A DNA stretch of 64,000 bases, taken from Sceloporus undulatus (taxonomy: Eukaryota; Chordata; Lepidosauria; Squamata; Phrynosomatidae). A model generated the notes under the pieces. The model was not told the DNA's origin and did no database searches. It was given only the letters and a program-made list of their open reading frames with translations. The stretch is from positions 103,902,377 through 103,966,376 of the forward strand of contig NC_056527.1 in NCBI RefSeq assembly GCF_019175285.1. The letters run 5' to 3'. Every line of letters starts with the position of its first letter. Position 1 is the stretch's first letter. A program made the position numbers and the translations under genes. Positions 1-11,602 of this stretch are shown piece after piece.

Positions 1-152
1 CCCACTGGGTAAATTTGGGCAAATCACATGCTCTCAGCCTCAGGAGAAGGCAAATGCAAACCTCCTCTGAACAAATCATGCCAAGAAAACCCTATGATAG
101 ATCACCTTAGGTTTACCATAAGCTGGAAATGATTTGAAGGCACACAACAGCA
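1..152 (+). repeat. Sauria-type SINE, 3' part (cut by window edge)
   Basis: Runs from the conserved CCCACTGGGT block through AACCTCCTCTGAAC to the GATTTGAAGGCACACAAC tail. The tRNA-like head lies outside the window. Confidence 0.8.
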
Positions 153-284
153 AATAGCCCACATACAGGTATGTCACCAGAATGAACACTGGGCCTAAGT
201 AGTGAAGGCTTGCTTATGTATATAGAGCAGATATGTGGCAAAATAAATGATCCCATACCCTTCAACTATTCCGATTTGGGAGGA

Positions 285-600
285 AATATCCAAATTAATC
301 CTTTGCTTTCCCAGTTTCTCAGCTGCTTTCAAAATGTCCCAGTATCGGTCTCCTCCTCTCACTTTCCCCCTTTATCCTCAGCTTTGATAGCTGCAAACTG
401 AATTCAAAGTTCAAATAGGTTTCACTCAACTCATTGGAAGAGAGACAAGAGGAAGGGCAGAGTCTCGTCCTACCCAGTAGGCTGAAGCAGAAACAGCCTA
501 CTTTAAATTGTGCAGTTTTTCTCATTAATAACTTTTGCCATCTTGACCACACTCATATGTTGCTTGGCCACACGCATCCTGGTTTTCATCTGTGAAATGT
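285..600 (+). repeat. Unclassified dispersed repeat family, copy 1
   Basis: Shares CAGCTGCTTTCAAAATGTCCC, a Ser/Pro-like CT-rich part, ATAACTTTTGCCATCTTGAC and TTGCTTGGCCACACGCAT with three other copies in this window. Confidence 0.6.
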
Positions 601-611
601 GGAAAGGTCTG

Positions 612-841
612 CATGATGCAGTGGTTTGAGCATTGGACTATGACTGGAGACCAGGGTTTCAAATCCCAGCTTGGCCATGCAACCTCACTGCGTGAACCTG
701 GGCAAGTCACACTCTCTTGGCCTCAGAGGATGACAATGGCAAACCCACTCTGAAGAAACATGGCAACAAAACTCTATGATAGGCTCATGTTAGGGTAGCC
801 ATAGGTCAGAAACGACTTGAAGGCATGCAACAACAACAACA
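612..841 (+). repeat. Sauria-type SINE
   Basis: A near-full copy with A-box-like GCAGTGGTTTGAG, B-box-like region GGTTTCAAATCCC and tail AACGACTTGAAGGCATGC plus an ACA repeat. Confidence 0.85.
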
Positions 842-2299
842 TGCTCAGTACATTCCTCTTCCCTTTTCCAGAAGGCAATGAAAAGAATACTGGTTAACAG
901 CTTCGTGGTCTGCAGATTTGTTTCTGCTCCTTCATAGCTAATTAAATATCTTTGCCCAGAGGGGCTGAGTTAATGAGAGCTGAGTGTGCTGGCTCCCTAG
1001 AGGGATTTGGGTTACATTTTTCCTTTGGATTTCATTTTTTTAACACACACACACCAATGCCATTCAATTCTATATGGCAAGACAAGGTTAAAATTTAGTA
1101 ATGGTAGTGTCCAGTGATGTATTAAAAACTTTTAATCCAAGTCTCATGTCAAGCCTCAGTACTCTACCTTCAAGACTCAAGTTGCATCTCAAGTCTTTGC
1201 AAGATACTTTCAAGTCTTAGGTTGTGTCTCTCAAGTCTGGGAGCCAACTTTAACAGACAAAAAGGAGGCAGTGTGTGTTTCTTGGATGGAACAGCAAGCT
1301 TTAGAGGCCTTCTGCCTCAAGCCCATGGCCTGTTCCCTTCCGAGAAATAGCCCCTGCACTTTGAGAGCAGGTCTTGCTTGCTGCTCAAAGTTAATGGCAC
1401 CAGCAAGTCAGTCACTAAAAATACACAAGCCTCAAGTCAAGTCGAGTCAGTGTGTCATGTTTGCCAAGTCAAGTCCAAGTCAAGTCATTGAAGTGACTTG
1501 ACTCCAGCTTACATCCAAATCCATTGATTCGAGTCTACATCACTGGTAGTGTCTTCTGTAACAACAAACTTTTTGAGATGACAGCAGTAACTATTATTAT
1601 TCTTTTTCAGTTCAGTTATTTCTTAACTAAACTGGAAAAGGTCAGGTGACTCTTCTCCCCCTCTTTGCCCTCTCTGAACATCAATACAGCAGTACTACTT
1701 CTACATACAGGCATAGCTCACAACATTGTTAATGGGGAAAACCATTTCCTCCTTACCCAGCTACTACAAGGAATGGAGATATGCTCAGTTAGAACAGAGA
1801 AGCCTGAAAAGAGTAGCAGATGGTGCTGCCATCTCAACAATTAAAAATGTCCCAGCACTTTGACCCTGCAAGTTTTGGTTGCATTACACCACTGGTTGTT
1901 ATCCATTTCATTCCTCACAGGTAGCATGTGAAGAGCAGAAAGTAGATCTCTAGGTGATTGGTTTTGGAGACAGGTATGGATTTCTGATGCTTACTCCCTA
2001 TTGTTTGACAGTAATAGCAGCAAAATTACTCCCTACTCCAGTCATAAATACATTTTCCCAAGAAAGCTTGCGTCATTGACAGTGGGCCCTTAGTATCCAT
2101 TGTGGTTTGGTTCCAGGAACCCCCATGGATACCAAAATCTGTGGATGCTCAAATCCCATTAAATACAATGACATAGTAAAATGGTTTCCTTTATATAAAA
2201 TGGCAAAATCAAAGTTTGCTTTTTGGAATATAGTCAGCCCCTCATATCTACATATTTTTTTTAATCCACAGATTCAAGCATCCACAGATAGATAGATGG

Positions 2300-2632
2300 A
2301 TAGGCCCAGACTGGTGCTTTGCGCTGGCCTGAACACATAGTAGGGTTGCCCGGGGTGGAGCGACCGCACACCCCGAAACCCTACTACATGGTGGTGGCGT
2401 AACAACGGTGGCACCCTGTGTACATGGGCACCGCCATAGTGATGTAAGCACCACACGTCTGCATGGCGCCACACGTCACGTCATGAGTGCACCAATGACA
2501 CACTCACGATGTCACTGCAGCGTCGCACAAAGAACCCGGTAATGGCAGCACGCCATTTGGGAGCTGCGCCGTCCCTAAGGAGCAAAAATGGGCACCGGCA
2601 AACCGCTGTTTCTTGGCGGTCTGTCCCATGCC
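2300..2632. repeat. GC-rich unclassified repeat
   Basis: A GC-rich block of about 330 bases sits between two halves of a GATA tract. It contains a strong hairpin (about 2334-2391; TAGTAGGGTT paired with AACCCTACTA). Confidence 0.5.

Positions 2633-2633
<1 letters not shown>

Positions 2634-2674
<41 letters not shown>
2634..2674. repeat. (GATA)n microsatellite
   Basis: About ten perfect GATA units; a shorter tract of the same unit is at 2285-2298 on the other side of the GC-rich block. Confidence 0.95.
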
Positions 2675-2675
<1 letters not shown>

Positions 2676-3639
2676 TTCAAACTGCAGATGTTTGAATCAG
2701 TGGATAAAAAAATCTGTGGATATGAAGGACTAACTATATTAAATTTTAATATAGTTATATATTAATATATAAAAAGAACTCCAGATTCTCTCATTTGAAA
2801 CACATGTCTTTTGCAGAAGACTGTGATTGATAGATCTTAGGCTCCTAGTAATCCATTCACCTGGCAAAAGATCCTCTAAGTCTGAATTCTGAATATCCCT
2901 GCCACAGAGAACAGCAGCAGTGATGTAGTGACAGTAACATTTAAACTGTACAGGAGTAAAACCCTATTTGGGCCAAGCACTGTCTTTCTCTAACCTACCC
3001 CACAGGCTTGTTGTTCTGAAAATAGAAGTGTAGAAGTGCATTTGATAGCACACTGTACTACCAGCAGGAAACCTAAGGTAAAAATCTAATAAATGCAGAC
3101 AAGAGCAACTAAGAACTTTGGTACGTTCCATGCACCCGACAAATAAGTTTTTTTTAAAAAAACAAACCTCTTCTTTAACAATGAATAAGGTTGCTCTGCT
3201 AGTTTGATTGTTATTTTGAAAGTTGTAATTTTTCTGGACTTCCAATCTTTATTGGAGAAAGGGGAGAGAGGATGGTTTAAGAGCACCTGCTCTAGTTCCT
3301 CTGAACATGTGCAGAACATATTGCTTTTAAAGGCAAATTGCATCATAAAAGATTCAGTGAACAAAGAAGCATCACCCCTTTACATCCGTCAGTCCTGGCA
3401 ACTGACCAAAGACGTGAAGTTCTGACCAGTTGGAAGCTCTTGTAGGGAGCTATGGATCAAGCTCAGCAGAAGGCAAAACTGCAGTGCTATGGGGCAGGGA
3501 ATGTTTTAGACAGAGGGGTGGGATTGGCATTGCCGCAAATGATCTTTGTTATTCCAGGGCTGCCCTATTGATAAGGTAGGACTAAAGGACAGTTAACAAA
3601 AGGACAAAATTTGGGGCAAAATATTGATAGGGAATATAT

Positions 3640-3850
3640 AGGATGTGGCATAGTGGCTGCCCCAGCCCCCTGCCAGGGGTACATCTGGCACCATCAGAGC
3701 GGGGCCTGCATTTCGGATGTCACAGCACGCACGCTCCCAGCCTGGATAAAAATAGGTTTGCTCTCAGGGGAGTCACGCAATTGCATAATGGGGGCTGCAG
3801 TTCCAGAAATAACCCCCCCCCTTCCTCTATTGGGGCAGCAATGAAAGAAG
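3640..3850. repeat. GC-rich unclassified repeat
   Basis: A GC-rich stretch containing GGCACCATCAGAGCGGGGC, unlike its AT-rich surroundings. No ends recognised. Confidence 0.35.
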
Positions 3851-3935
3851 GAGGTACAGATATGCGTGTTGCAATTTGGCTGGGGTGACCTAGATTTCCC
3901 CTAGCTTAAGCCTAGAAGGGCATTAGAGACAGAAA

Positions 3936-3969
3936 AAGAGAGAGAGAGATGGAGAGGGAGAGAAAGAGT
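3936..3969. repeat. (GA)n microsatellite
   Basis: A GA-rich tract with short interruptions. Confidence 0.85.
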
Positions 3970-4887
3970 TTTAAAGTTTTCTTCTCTCCAAGCCAGAAAT
4001 CTCAGCACTGCCAGATTGAGAAGGTGCCCCTGGCACCCAGGAGTCCTTCATGCCTTGCACCGGAGAGACACTGCTTTTGTCAACCCTTTTAATAGCACCC
4101 TTAGCACAGAAGGCCCTTTGTAAGCCTTACTATTACCCCTCTCACAGCAGCCCCTACATGGAAATGTGCTACTAATAGCCACCTTTTACAGAGGGAGGAA
4201 CTGAGGCCATGAATGAGTTGTGTTGCTTGAGGCTGGGGAAGAGGGGCTGAATATTCATCTATCCAGCCATCCCTTGCTGCAATTTTTCACTGCAGTACAG
4301 CCATCAGGACAGGACTTTGGGGCAGACATCCAAGTCCCACTCATCACAATGAACATGAGGGTCCTCAAACATAGAAGGGCAAGCTTCCCATATTTTGAAG
4401 GAAGAGAATGATGCATTTTATCACTTGACGGTTTGGGTGTATCAGTGTCTGTAGGTGCCCAGAGATCATGAAAGCCCTTCTACAATTGCTTGACTGGTTC
4501 TGGGTCAGCACAAATAGCAGATGCTGGGGGAAGAGGGCGACCTGCCCCCTGGCTATTTACCCCACATGCCCCCTTTTCCCACATCCGAGTTCCAGTGGCA
4601 GCAATACTTGCTTGTTGCAAAACTTCTTGAAGTGTGTGACCTTCGTTCTCTGAACCAATCACTTTCTCTACTCACCCCCTAACAAAGACCCCTAACAAGT
4701 CAAGGAGGCAGAGCAGCTGCCAGCCTACAAAGCTGCACCCAGCTTGGCATGGGCACATGCATTATTCTCCTCACATGACATAACACTGGCAGTGCTGCAT
4801 TGCAGCATTTGTTTGAGGGGCAGCCAGCAGGCACCAAGTGACGTGGTGAGAAAAGAGCAAGGAGGTGCTGGAGGGCAGAGTCATAGT

Positions 4888-5107
4888 GGTTGCTGTTTTT
4901 GTTGTGTGCCTTCAAGTCATTTCCGACTTCTGGTGACCCTAAGGTGGATCTATAATAGAGTGGCTTATTTGCCATTGCCTCCCTCTGAGGCTGAGAGCCT
5001 GTGACTTGCCCAAGGTCATCCAGTGGGTTTCATGGCCATGCAGGGAATCGAACCCTGGTCTCCAGAGTTGTAGTCCAACACTCAAACCACTATGCCATGC
5101 CAGCTGG
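4888..5107 (-). repeat. Sauria-type SINE
   Basis: On the minus strand, the TGGCATAGTGGTTTGAGTG head, GGTTCGATTCCC B box and TTGAAGGCACACAAC tail are all recognisable. Confidence 0.85.
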
Positions 5108-5591
5108 GCACCTGCTAATTTAAACTATCTCAGACAGAGGCAGTGCAGAACATTCCACTGATCTCCATATTAAAGTAACAGTGACCTGCCAGTGCTGCTA
5201 TAGCCAGAAGGAGGGTAGCATCTTCTCCTTTGCCCCAGGGTTATTCCTGCCAACAAGGCCAGAAAGGCATAAACCATAAATAATTCTTACTTAATAAAAC
5301 TATAAATCATACGCATAGGTGCATGTTCATCCTTCATTGACCTCATCCTCAAGGGCTGAGTCATAGATATAAGGCAAACACCTCAAGCTCTGTTAAAATG
5401 GTCACCAGGATGACACAATTAATGACCTTTAGTGCTGTTGGCATGTGTGCCAGTCCTATTTACATTGCAATAGGGAACCTCCAGCTCTGCGGTCCAGTTT
5501 GGGATTTCTAGTTTCCTCAGGCGGCCATTGTCCATCTCCATGACATCACTAGTTGGCAGTTTTCCAGCTTTTGTATAGTTCCCTCATCCCT

Positions 5592-5745
5592 GTTGTTGTT
5601 GCTGTTATATACTTTCCAGTTGACTTTAGATGATCCTATTATTGGCTTCCTTGGCAAAATTTATTCAGAGGAAGAGACAGTGTGAAGTGCCTAAGGTCAC
5701 GCAGTGGATTTCCATGGCTGGGCAGGACTTTGAACCCTAGTCATC
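5592..5745 (-). repeat. Sauria-type SINE, diverged
   Basis: Tail (AACAACAACAGG) and the middle CCACTGCGTGACCTTAGGC block remain; the head is lost. Confidence 0.6.
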
Positions 5746-5883
5746 CTGAATCAGTTCTTCCATCCTACCTCATTCATCTCATCCCATCCGTCTATCCATG
5801 GATGGTTTGAGTTCGGATTCAAAGCACTGGTGAAGAATGGTTTCCTTCACTGTAGGAAAATTAAACTGTGCCTCCTAAGGCTT

Positions 5884-6110
5884 AGGCTGCTGCCACACCT
5901 CACCTTTAATGTGGTTTGACACCACTTTAGCTGCCATGGCTCAATGCTAGGAAATTATGGGATTTGTAGTTTTGTGGTCTATTTAGCATTCTCTGTCATA
6001 GAGCTCTGGTGTCATAATAAACTACAAATCCCAGGATTCAATAGGATAGAGCCATGATGGTTAAAACAGTATCAAACTGTATAAATTATTCTGTGTGGCA
6101 ACAGCCCTAG
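5884..6110. mobile_element. Fold-back DNA element
   Basis: TTAGGCTGCTGCCACACC at the left and GTGTGGCAACAGCCCTAG at the right, with an internal ACAAATCCCAGGATTC arm. Confidence 0.65.
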
Positions 6111-6439
6111 TTAATGGCCGTAAATTCATCTATACAGGTAAGGTTTGGTGCAACATTTATCCTTTGGCCATGCCCATCACTGAAATGAAGCCCTGGAGAA
6201 CTTTGTCTATTTACATTTATATTGACATTTGTCATCATGTTTAATAATGCACGGCCAACGTACAAACCTGCAGAGATCGTACTGCAGATCCCATCAGCTC
6301 AAGGCAGCCTGTACATACATCGATGCAGAGGACTATAAAGATTAATATTCAGTTAAAACTAGAACTTTATGTAATGTGTTCAAACTTTTTAAATTATTGT
6401 TTTTTGCAGGTAAAAACTGGAACACACATGGGCAAGGAA

Positions 6440-6735
6440 CATCAATGTGTGATCCAGATAGCAAACACTATTAATGAGGAACAACACACAAATGAGATGA
6501 GGCGGTGGCAGTTTGCTTTTGCCTGAGTTTACAGGGAAGGACAAGATTCTGTCCTCTCCCTCCTGCTGTATTCATTGACTGCAAATGACTTTTGCACTTT
6601 GAACTCAGTTTGCAGCAATGAAGTAACTTGAGGACAAAGCGGGAAAGTGGGAAAAGGAACAAGAAACTGGGACATTTTAAAAGCAGCTGAAAAAGTGAGA
6701 TGGCAGAGGATTAATTGGGACTGTCCTCTACAAAT
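6440..6735 (-). repeat. Unclassified dispersed repeat family, copy 2
   Basis: The minus strand reads TTTTTCAGCTGCTTTTAAAA, then a CT-rich part and TCCTTCCCTGTAAACTCAGG in the same order as the other copies. Confidence 0.6.
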
Positions 6736-7750
6736 GGAACTGAACACTACAAAAACTATTATTTATTTATTTAAAGATATGATGGTAAGGTAATAAATGC
6801 TGCTGCACAGAAGAATAAAAACATGATGGTAAGGACTGCACTATGCCCCCAGAGCAAAGTAAGTTAATAAAGGCCCAAACTAGTATATTGGGCTGTACTA
6901 CTTTACTCTGCATACAAAAGTATCACTTTAAAACAATCTCTATCAGAGCAAAACTAGCACATAAAGGTACAAGATAGCAGGCAACCTTCTTCTCTACTCA
7001 CTTTCTAGTTGCAAGAAAGTATAATGTTGTTTTAACACTTATTCAACAGATTTTTTTAAAAAACAGGACTGAATGGCTTAATCTGGGGTACTCTAATCTG
7101 AACGAGAATCCCAATATATTGAAAGATACAAAAATGGTCCATGTTCACAGGACTGTTTGTCAGTTCAGAATCAGAATCAAGGGCCTTCCACAATATCCAA
7201 ACACCTCAAATAAGTAAACATATGTCCATAAGAAGCAGAACATTTGCACTGAGTAGCTGTCTGCCCTCTTATTTTTAGCAAAAAAACCCAAACCCAAACA
7301 TATCCAGCACAGTTTATAACTTTGAAATACCACCATTTTTGTCTGTTAAACAATTATACATGACAGGTGGCAGAAAGTCAGGGACATTGCTTGCAACTTT
7401 CCATGTGACAACGTTGTAAAATGCCTACTGAGCAATTCCAGCTCTCTCTGAATTCTGCAACAAAAAGTAAATGAGGAAACTAAAATGTGCCATCTGCTTG
7501 GATGAGAGTTTACAACACACTGAAGCATGAAAAGTAATTTCCCCCTGCATTTTCAGATGAAACAGTACATTTCATTCTACCACTCCATCCTGGCGCATGT
7601 GTGGCTTCAGCCTCAGATAAATTTATCTGACACACGTCAGGTTTTGTAAAGTGCTCTATAAAATGCTAGATTATTGCTGTTGTCAGGGGGAGCAAAACAA
7701 GCCTGTTGAATTTATAAACAGGGGAGGATTCATTTTCCAGCTCCCATCTC

Positions 7751-7976
7751 TACTTGTTGTTGTGGGCCTTCCAGTTGTTTCCAGCTTATGGCGACCCTAA
7801 GGCAAACCTATTATGGGGTTTTCTTGGCACATGGGGTTCACCATTGCCATACTCTGAGGCTGAGAGAGTGTGACTTGCCCAAGATCACCCAGTGAGTTTC
7901 CAAGGCTGAACCAGGATTCAAACTCGGGTCTTCAGAGTTATTATCCAGTACTCAAACCACTACACCACACTGGATC
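7751..7976 (-). repeat. Sauria-type SINE
   Basis: A full-length minus-strand copy with GTGTAGTGGTTTGAGTACTG head and a CACAACAACAAGTA tail. Confidence 0.85.
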
Positions 7977-8104
7977 CCCACATCTCTGCAGAAAAAACGT
8001 AACAATCTAAGATATTCATTGCTAAGAGAAAGAAGTAATAGATGACTTGAAGTTCTGATGGTGAGCAAAAATTATTCTGAAGAGAATATAAACATACCTT
8101 CTAA

Positions 8105-8410
8105 TAGTCCTAATTAATTCTGTCTTCCCATTTCAGCTACTTTTAAAATGTCCCAGTTTCTCTCCTCCCACTTTCCTCCTTTGCCCTCAGTTTCCTTCAA
8201 TTGCTGCAAACTACCTTCTATGCACAAAATTAGTTTGCACTCAATATTGGGGAGAGGAGAGTTGGGGGTCTGTAGATTCAGGGAAAAACAGACTGTTTCA
8301 GCTTCCCATGCCTTATGTGTTATTCCTCAAAAATAACTTTTACCATTTTGACCACACACTGCTGTTGCTTGGCCACATGTACTGGTTTTCATCTGCAAAA
8401 TGAAATGGCA
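8105..8410 (+). repeat. Unclassified dispersed repeat family, copy 3
   Basis: Contains TCAGCTACTTTTAAAATGTC, TTTCCTTCAATTGCTGCAAA and TTGCTTGGCCACATGTACTG. Confidence 0.6.
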
Positions 8411-8520
8411 GCTGGTCATCAGGAAACTTAACAGAGGAATGCTGTATGGCACTGAAAGCAGAGTCCTAAGACCTCGTCAGCAATTTAACAAGTAAATAAT
8501 TTAAAAAGCCAGGCAGACTT

Positions 8521-8760
8521 AGAATCATAGAATCACAGCTCCCTTATAACTATGCTAATTTCAGTCACTGGGTAGCTTCTAGACTGACAAGGGGTAAACT
8601 AGATGCCCTAACTAACTCTGTATAGAATCATAGAATTGTAGAGTTGGAAGAGACCACAAGATTACAGCAGCTAAAATTCCTCCTCTTAAAGGGCCAAAAA
8701 CCTGAAATTAATAGTCAACCAAAGCTCTCAGCCATATTGTTGGTAGGATTGAAGCCAGTA
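8521..8760 (-). repeat. CR1 LINE 3' end
   Basis: Plus strand has AGAATCATAGAATTGTAGAG then TTGGAAGAGACCACAAG, the reverse of the CR1 3' octamer tail. Confidence 0.7.
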
Positions 8761-8999
8761 GAGACTAGAAATGGTTCTTGCTAGTCTTACACTGGTGCAA
8801 TGGTAAGACTGTTAGGAACTGCTATTACCACCATGAAATGCATCATTTTCTGTTACATTTGTGCAACATGGACTGACCACTGCTGATGAAATGAATGTCC
8901 TATTCTTGATTATTGGAACTAACTCTGAGCAGATATTGAAATCATGGGACTTTTTCTCTTATACATATGGGCATATAGCCTTCAGTATCATCACTATGG

Positions 9000-9211
9000 T
9001 GAGCCAGTGTGATGTCATGGTTTATGTGTTGGATTGCAACTCTGGAGACTAGGGTTACGAATCCCAGCTCAACCATGAAAATCCACCTTGCGCAAGTCAC
9101 ACTCTCTCAGCCTCAGGATAACAATGGTAAACCTCCTCTGAAGAAGCTTGCCAAGACAAACCCATGACAGGGTCACCCTAGGTCAGAAATGACTTGAAGG
9201 CGCACAACTAT
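9000..9211 (+). repeat. Sauria-type SINE
   Basis: A full-length copy from GAGCCAGTGTGATGTC to GACTTGAAGGCGCACAAC. Confidence 0.85.
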
Positions 9212-9279
9212 CATCGCTATGCAAGTTTATAAATCTTTGATCTGTGCTAATAAAGTTGTTCTGTTTTGCTCTCGTTACA

Positions 9280-10040
9280 GACTGCAAGGCTTTACTATTC
9301 CGGAGGGAAGGGAAACTCTTTGACCAAAGAAATGTAGCTTTTCCCACAGATTCAGGGTCCAGCCTGCAGTCTGCGTTAAAGTCAGGGTTGATGCAGTAGA
9401 GCTGATGTCTCAGTTCTCCTCCCTTCTAACAGCACAAGTCCCCAAGGCTGCTTCTGGAGGAAGCAGGCGCTTTCCTCTTCATCCTTTCTGGCCTTTGCTG
9501 ACACTGCGGCTATTTCTCTCTGCCTTTACTGAATGAAACCAGGTTGCTGCTGCTGCTAGTGGCAGTTTTATGAATGCAGCTGCTTGCACTGGAGACAGGA
9601 GGAGAAGCCTGAAGAAACAGCACCCCTCTTTGCAGAACCGCACACTGGTGCTCCTCATTTCCAAACCTGGCACTTTTTGAGACTTCGCTTCCTTCCCTCC
9701 CTTCCCAGTTCTGAAACCCCATTGCTAGATGCTTAAGCAATCGTGAGCTGAAAAGGAGGGCACAGAAGCACAAGGAAAGCCAGGCACACTGCCAAGCTTT
9801 CTGATACTGCGTGAATTGCCAGTTAGTACTGCATCACCATTTCCCTGCATTACTCTCCTGCAGCACTGGCAGGGCGGAGGTGGCAGTGGGAGAAGGAGAG
9901 GAAGGCAAGAGAGAGATGATGGAAGGAGAAGAGGCAGAAAGCAATGATGCTGCAATCACTGCAGTGATTTCTTTCTTTTCCTCTGCTGCAGAGACTATAA
10001 AAGGTACATTCTTGCAGCGGTCACCCTTCAGTCACATTAG
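9280..10040. other. Repeat-poor stretch with a TATA-like box
   Basis: About 750 bases between a SINE and a 5S-derived SINE show no recognised repeat. TATAAAAGG is at 9996-10004 on the plus strand. No ORF in either direction looks like a known protein. It could be a regulatory segment or diverged unrecognised repeat. Confidence 0.25.
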
Positions 10041-10085
10041 TGGGCTTAAAAGTAACGCACATCCAGAGTGCGTGCAACCAAGGTT

Positions 10086-10300
10086 TGCACTTTCAAAGTC
10101 GTCGGTCGACTTATGGCGACCCCATTGATTTCATAGGGTTTTCTTAGGCAAGGATTGCCCTTTTGCCAGTTCCTTCCTCTGAAATATAGCCTACAGCACC
10201 TGGTATTCATTGGCAGTCGCTCATTCAAGTACTAGTCAGGGCTGACCCTGCTTAGCTTCCAAAATCAGATAGGATCTGGGGCCTTTAAAGTGTTTAGGCC
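10086..10300 (-). repeat. 5S-rRNA-derived SINE
   Basis: The minus strand reads GGAAGCTAAGCAGGGTCAGC, then a TAGTACTTGAATG block and CCAGGTGCTGTAGGC. These match 5S rRNA from its A box to its 3' end. A Sauria/Bov-B-like tail follows. Confidence 0.85.
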
Positions 10301-10305
10301 ACTGC

Positions 10306-10306
<1 letters not shown>

Positions 10307-10340
<34 letters not shown>
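10307..10340. repeat. (CA)n microsatellite
   Basis: About 17 CA units adjoining the 5' end of the minus-strand 5S-derived SINE. Confidence 0.95.
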
Positions 10341-10342
<2 letters not shown>

Positions 10343-10550
10343 AGGCATCTTCTGAAACAGCTTATGAACACGGGCTAGCTATTGGGGGCCCCTGACAGGA
10401 TATCATTTGCTTCTCCCAGTCATCACCTAAGCAAAACAGAACATGGAGTTAATGTCTGTCATAATTATCACTCGGGTAAGTTAACAGCCTCTGAGAAATC
10501 ATTTCAACCCTTCCCCTAAGCCTTTGCTCCTCTAGGACGCACAAGAAAAC

Positions 10551-10630
10551 CTCCAGCTGATGTTGGACTGCAATTCCCAGCAGCACAGCCATGGTGAGAA
10601 GTGATGGGAGTTACAGTTCATCAGCTGGAG
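10551..10630. repeat. Short palindromic repeat
   Basis: CTCCAGCTGATGTTGGACTG pairs with CAGTTCATCAGCTGGAG. Diverged relatives are near 11070-11180, 16270-16390, 19390-19500, 27535-27655, 43735-43840 and 50985-51075. Confidence 0.6.
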
Positions 10631-11392
10631 AACCCCACCAAGTTCTCCTCTGCAATAGCATCCTCAATATCCTGGCTTGTCCATGAATCCCAGGAAGGGT
10701 TGGGTGAAAACCGGTCTTGCTACGTGATCTCTTCCCCGTTTAGCTACAACTTTCTGGGAATAAAGTGTTAATACTCTCGTTTCCAAATGTTCACAGGCCA
10801 ATACACAGCGTTGACCCAGCAGATGGGAATCTATCATGCCAACCATTACTGAACCGCAACTCTGTACGATGCTCTTATCAGCATTAGTGTGAGTTAGCTC
10901 TATGTCTCAGGCTTCGTCCCAGAAGGCCCCACGTCATCCAGCTTCTTTTTTACCAGCTTTATGGAGCGCCTGCCTTCTTGTTCTTCCATGAGAATCTACA
11001 ATTAGTCCTTTCAGGGTGAAGGCATCTGCTCCAAGGTTAGCCCTTTTCCTCATATCAAGGGTGAAAATGAAGTGGCTCTCCAGATGTTGGAATGCAAGTC
11101 TCAACAGCCTTAACCAGCATGGCCGATGGTGAAGAATGTGAGAGTTGAGGTTCAATAGCATCTGAAGGACTGCATGATTCCCACCCATGCCTTTCATGAT
11201 CAGAAATTTCTCACACACTTACAAGATCTTCCTTCATGGCCCAGGAGTCCTGGATTCTTAGCCTTTCTCCTATGCAAGAAGACAGCAGTTTGAAACAAAA
11301 TATACTGACAGGTATAAACATTTGAAATAACAGGACTATGGATTCACTAAAGCAAACAACACAGAGACAGCAGAGAGGGACTACAGCTCAGG

Positions 11393-11602
11393 GACCCTTC
11401 ACACTACAAAATTATAGCACTCGATTCCACTTTAACTGCTATGGACCTAACTGGATCCTAGGATTGACAGTTTAAGGAGTAGCACTTATAATTCTCAGAC
11501 AGAGAGCTCTAGTGCCTTCCCAAACCATACATCCCAGGATTCCATAAGATGAAGCCAAGGCAGTTAAAAGTGGAATAATTCTCTAGTGTGAATAGGACCT
11601 AG
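11393..11602. mobile_element. Fold-back DNA element
   Basis: Arms CCCTTCACACTACAAAATTA and inverted TCCTATTCACACTAGAGAAT; same internal plan as the other copies but more diverged. Confidence 0.55.

Larger units (their letters stand above)
2080..2735. mobile_element. Tigger/pogo-like miniature element with nested insertion
   Basis: The left end CAGTGGGCCCTTAGTATCC and ATACCAAAATCTGTGGATGC match the family seen at 52.6 and 58.8 kb; the right end is GATATGAAGGACTAACTATA. A GATA microsatellite and a GC-rich block interrupt it. Confidence 0.65.

Noticed and set aside
612-700. tRNA genes at the heads of the SINEs
   Set aside because: A and B boxes are present but no cloverleaf can be completed; they continue into SINE bodies and tails.
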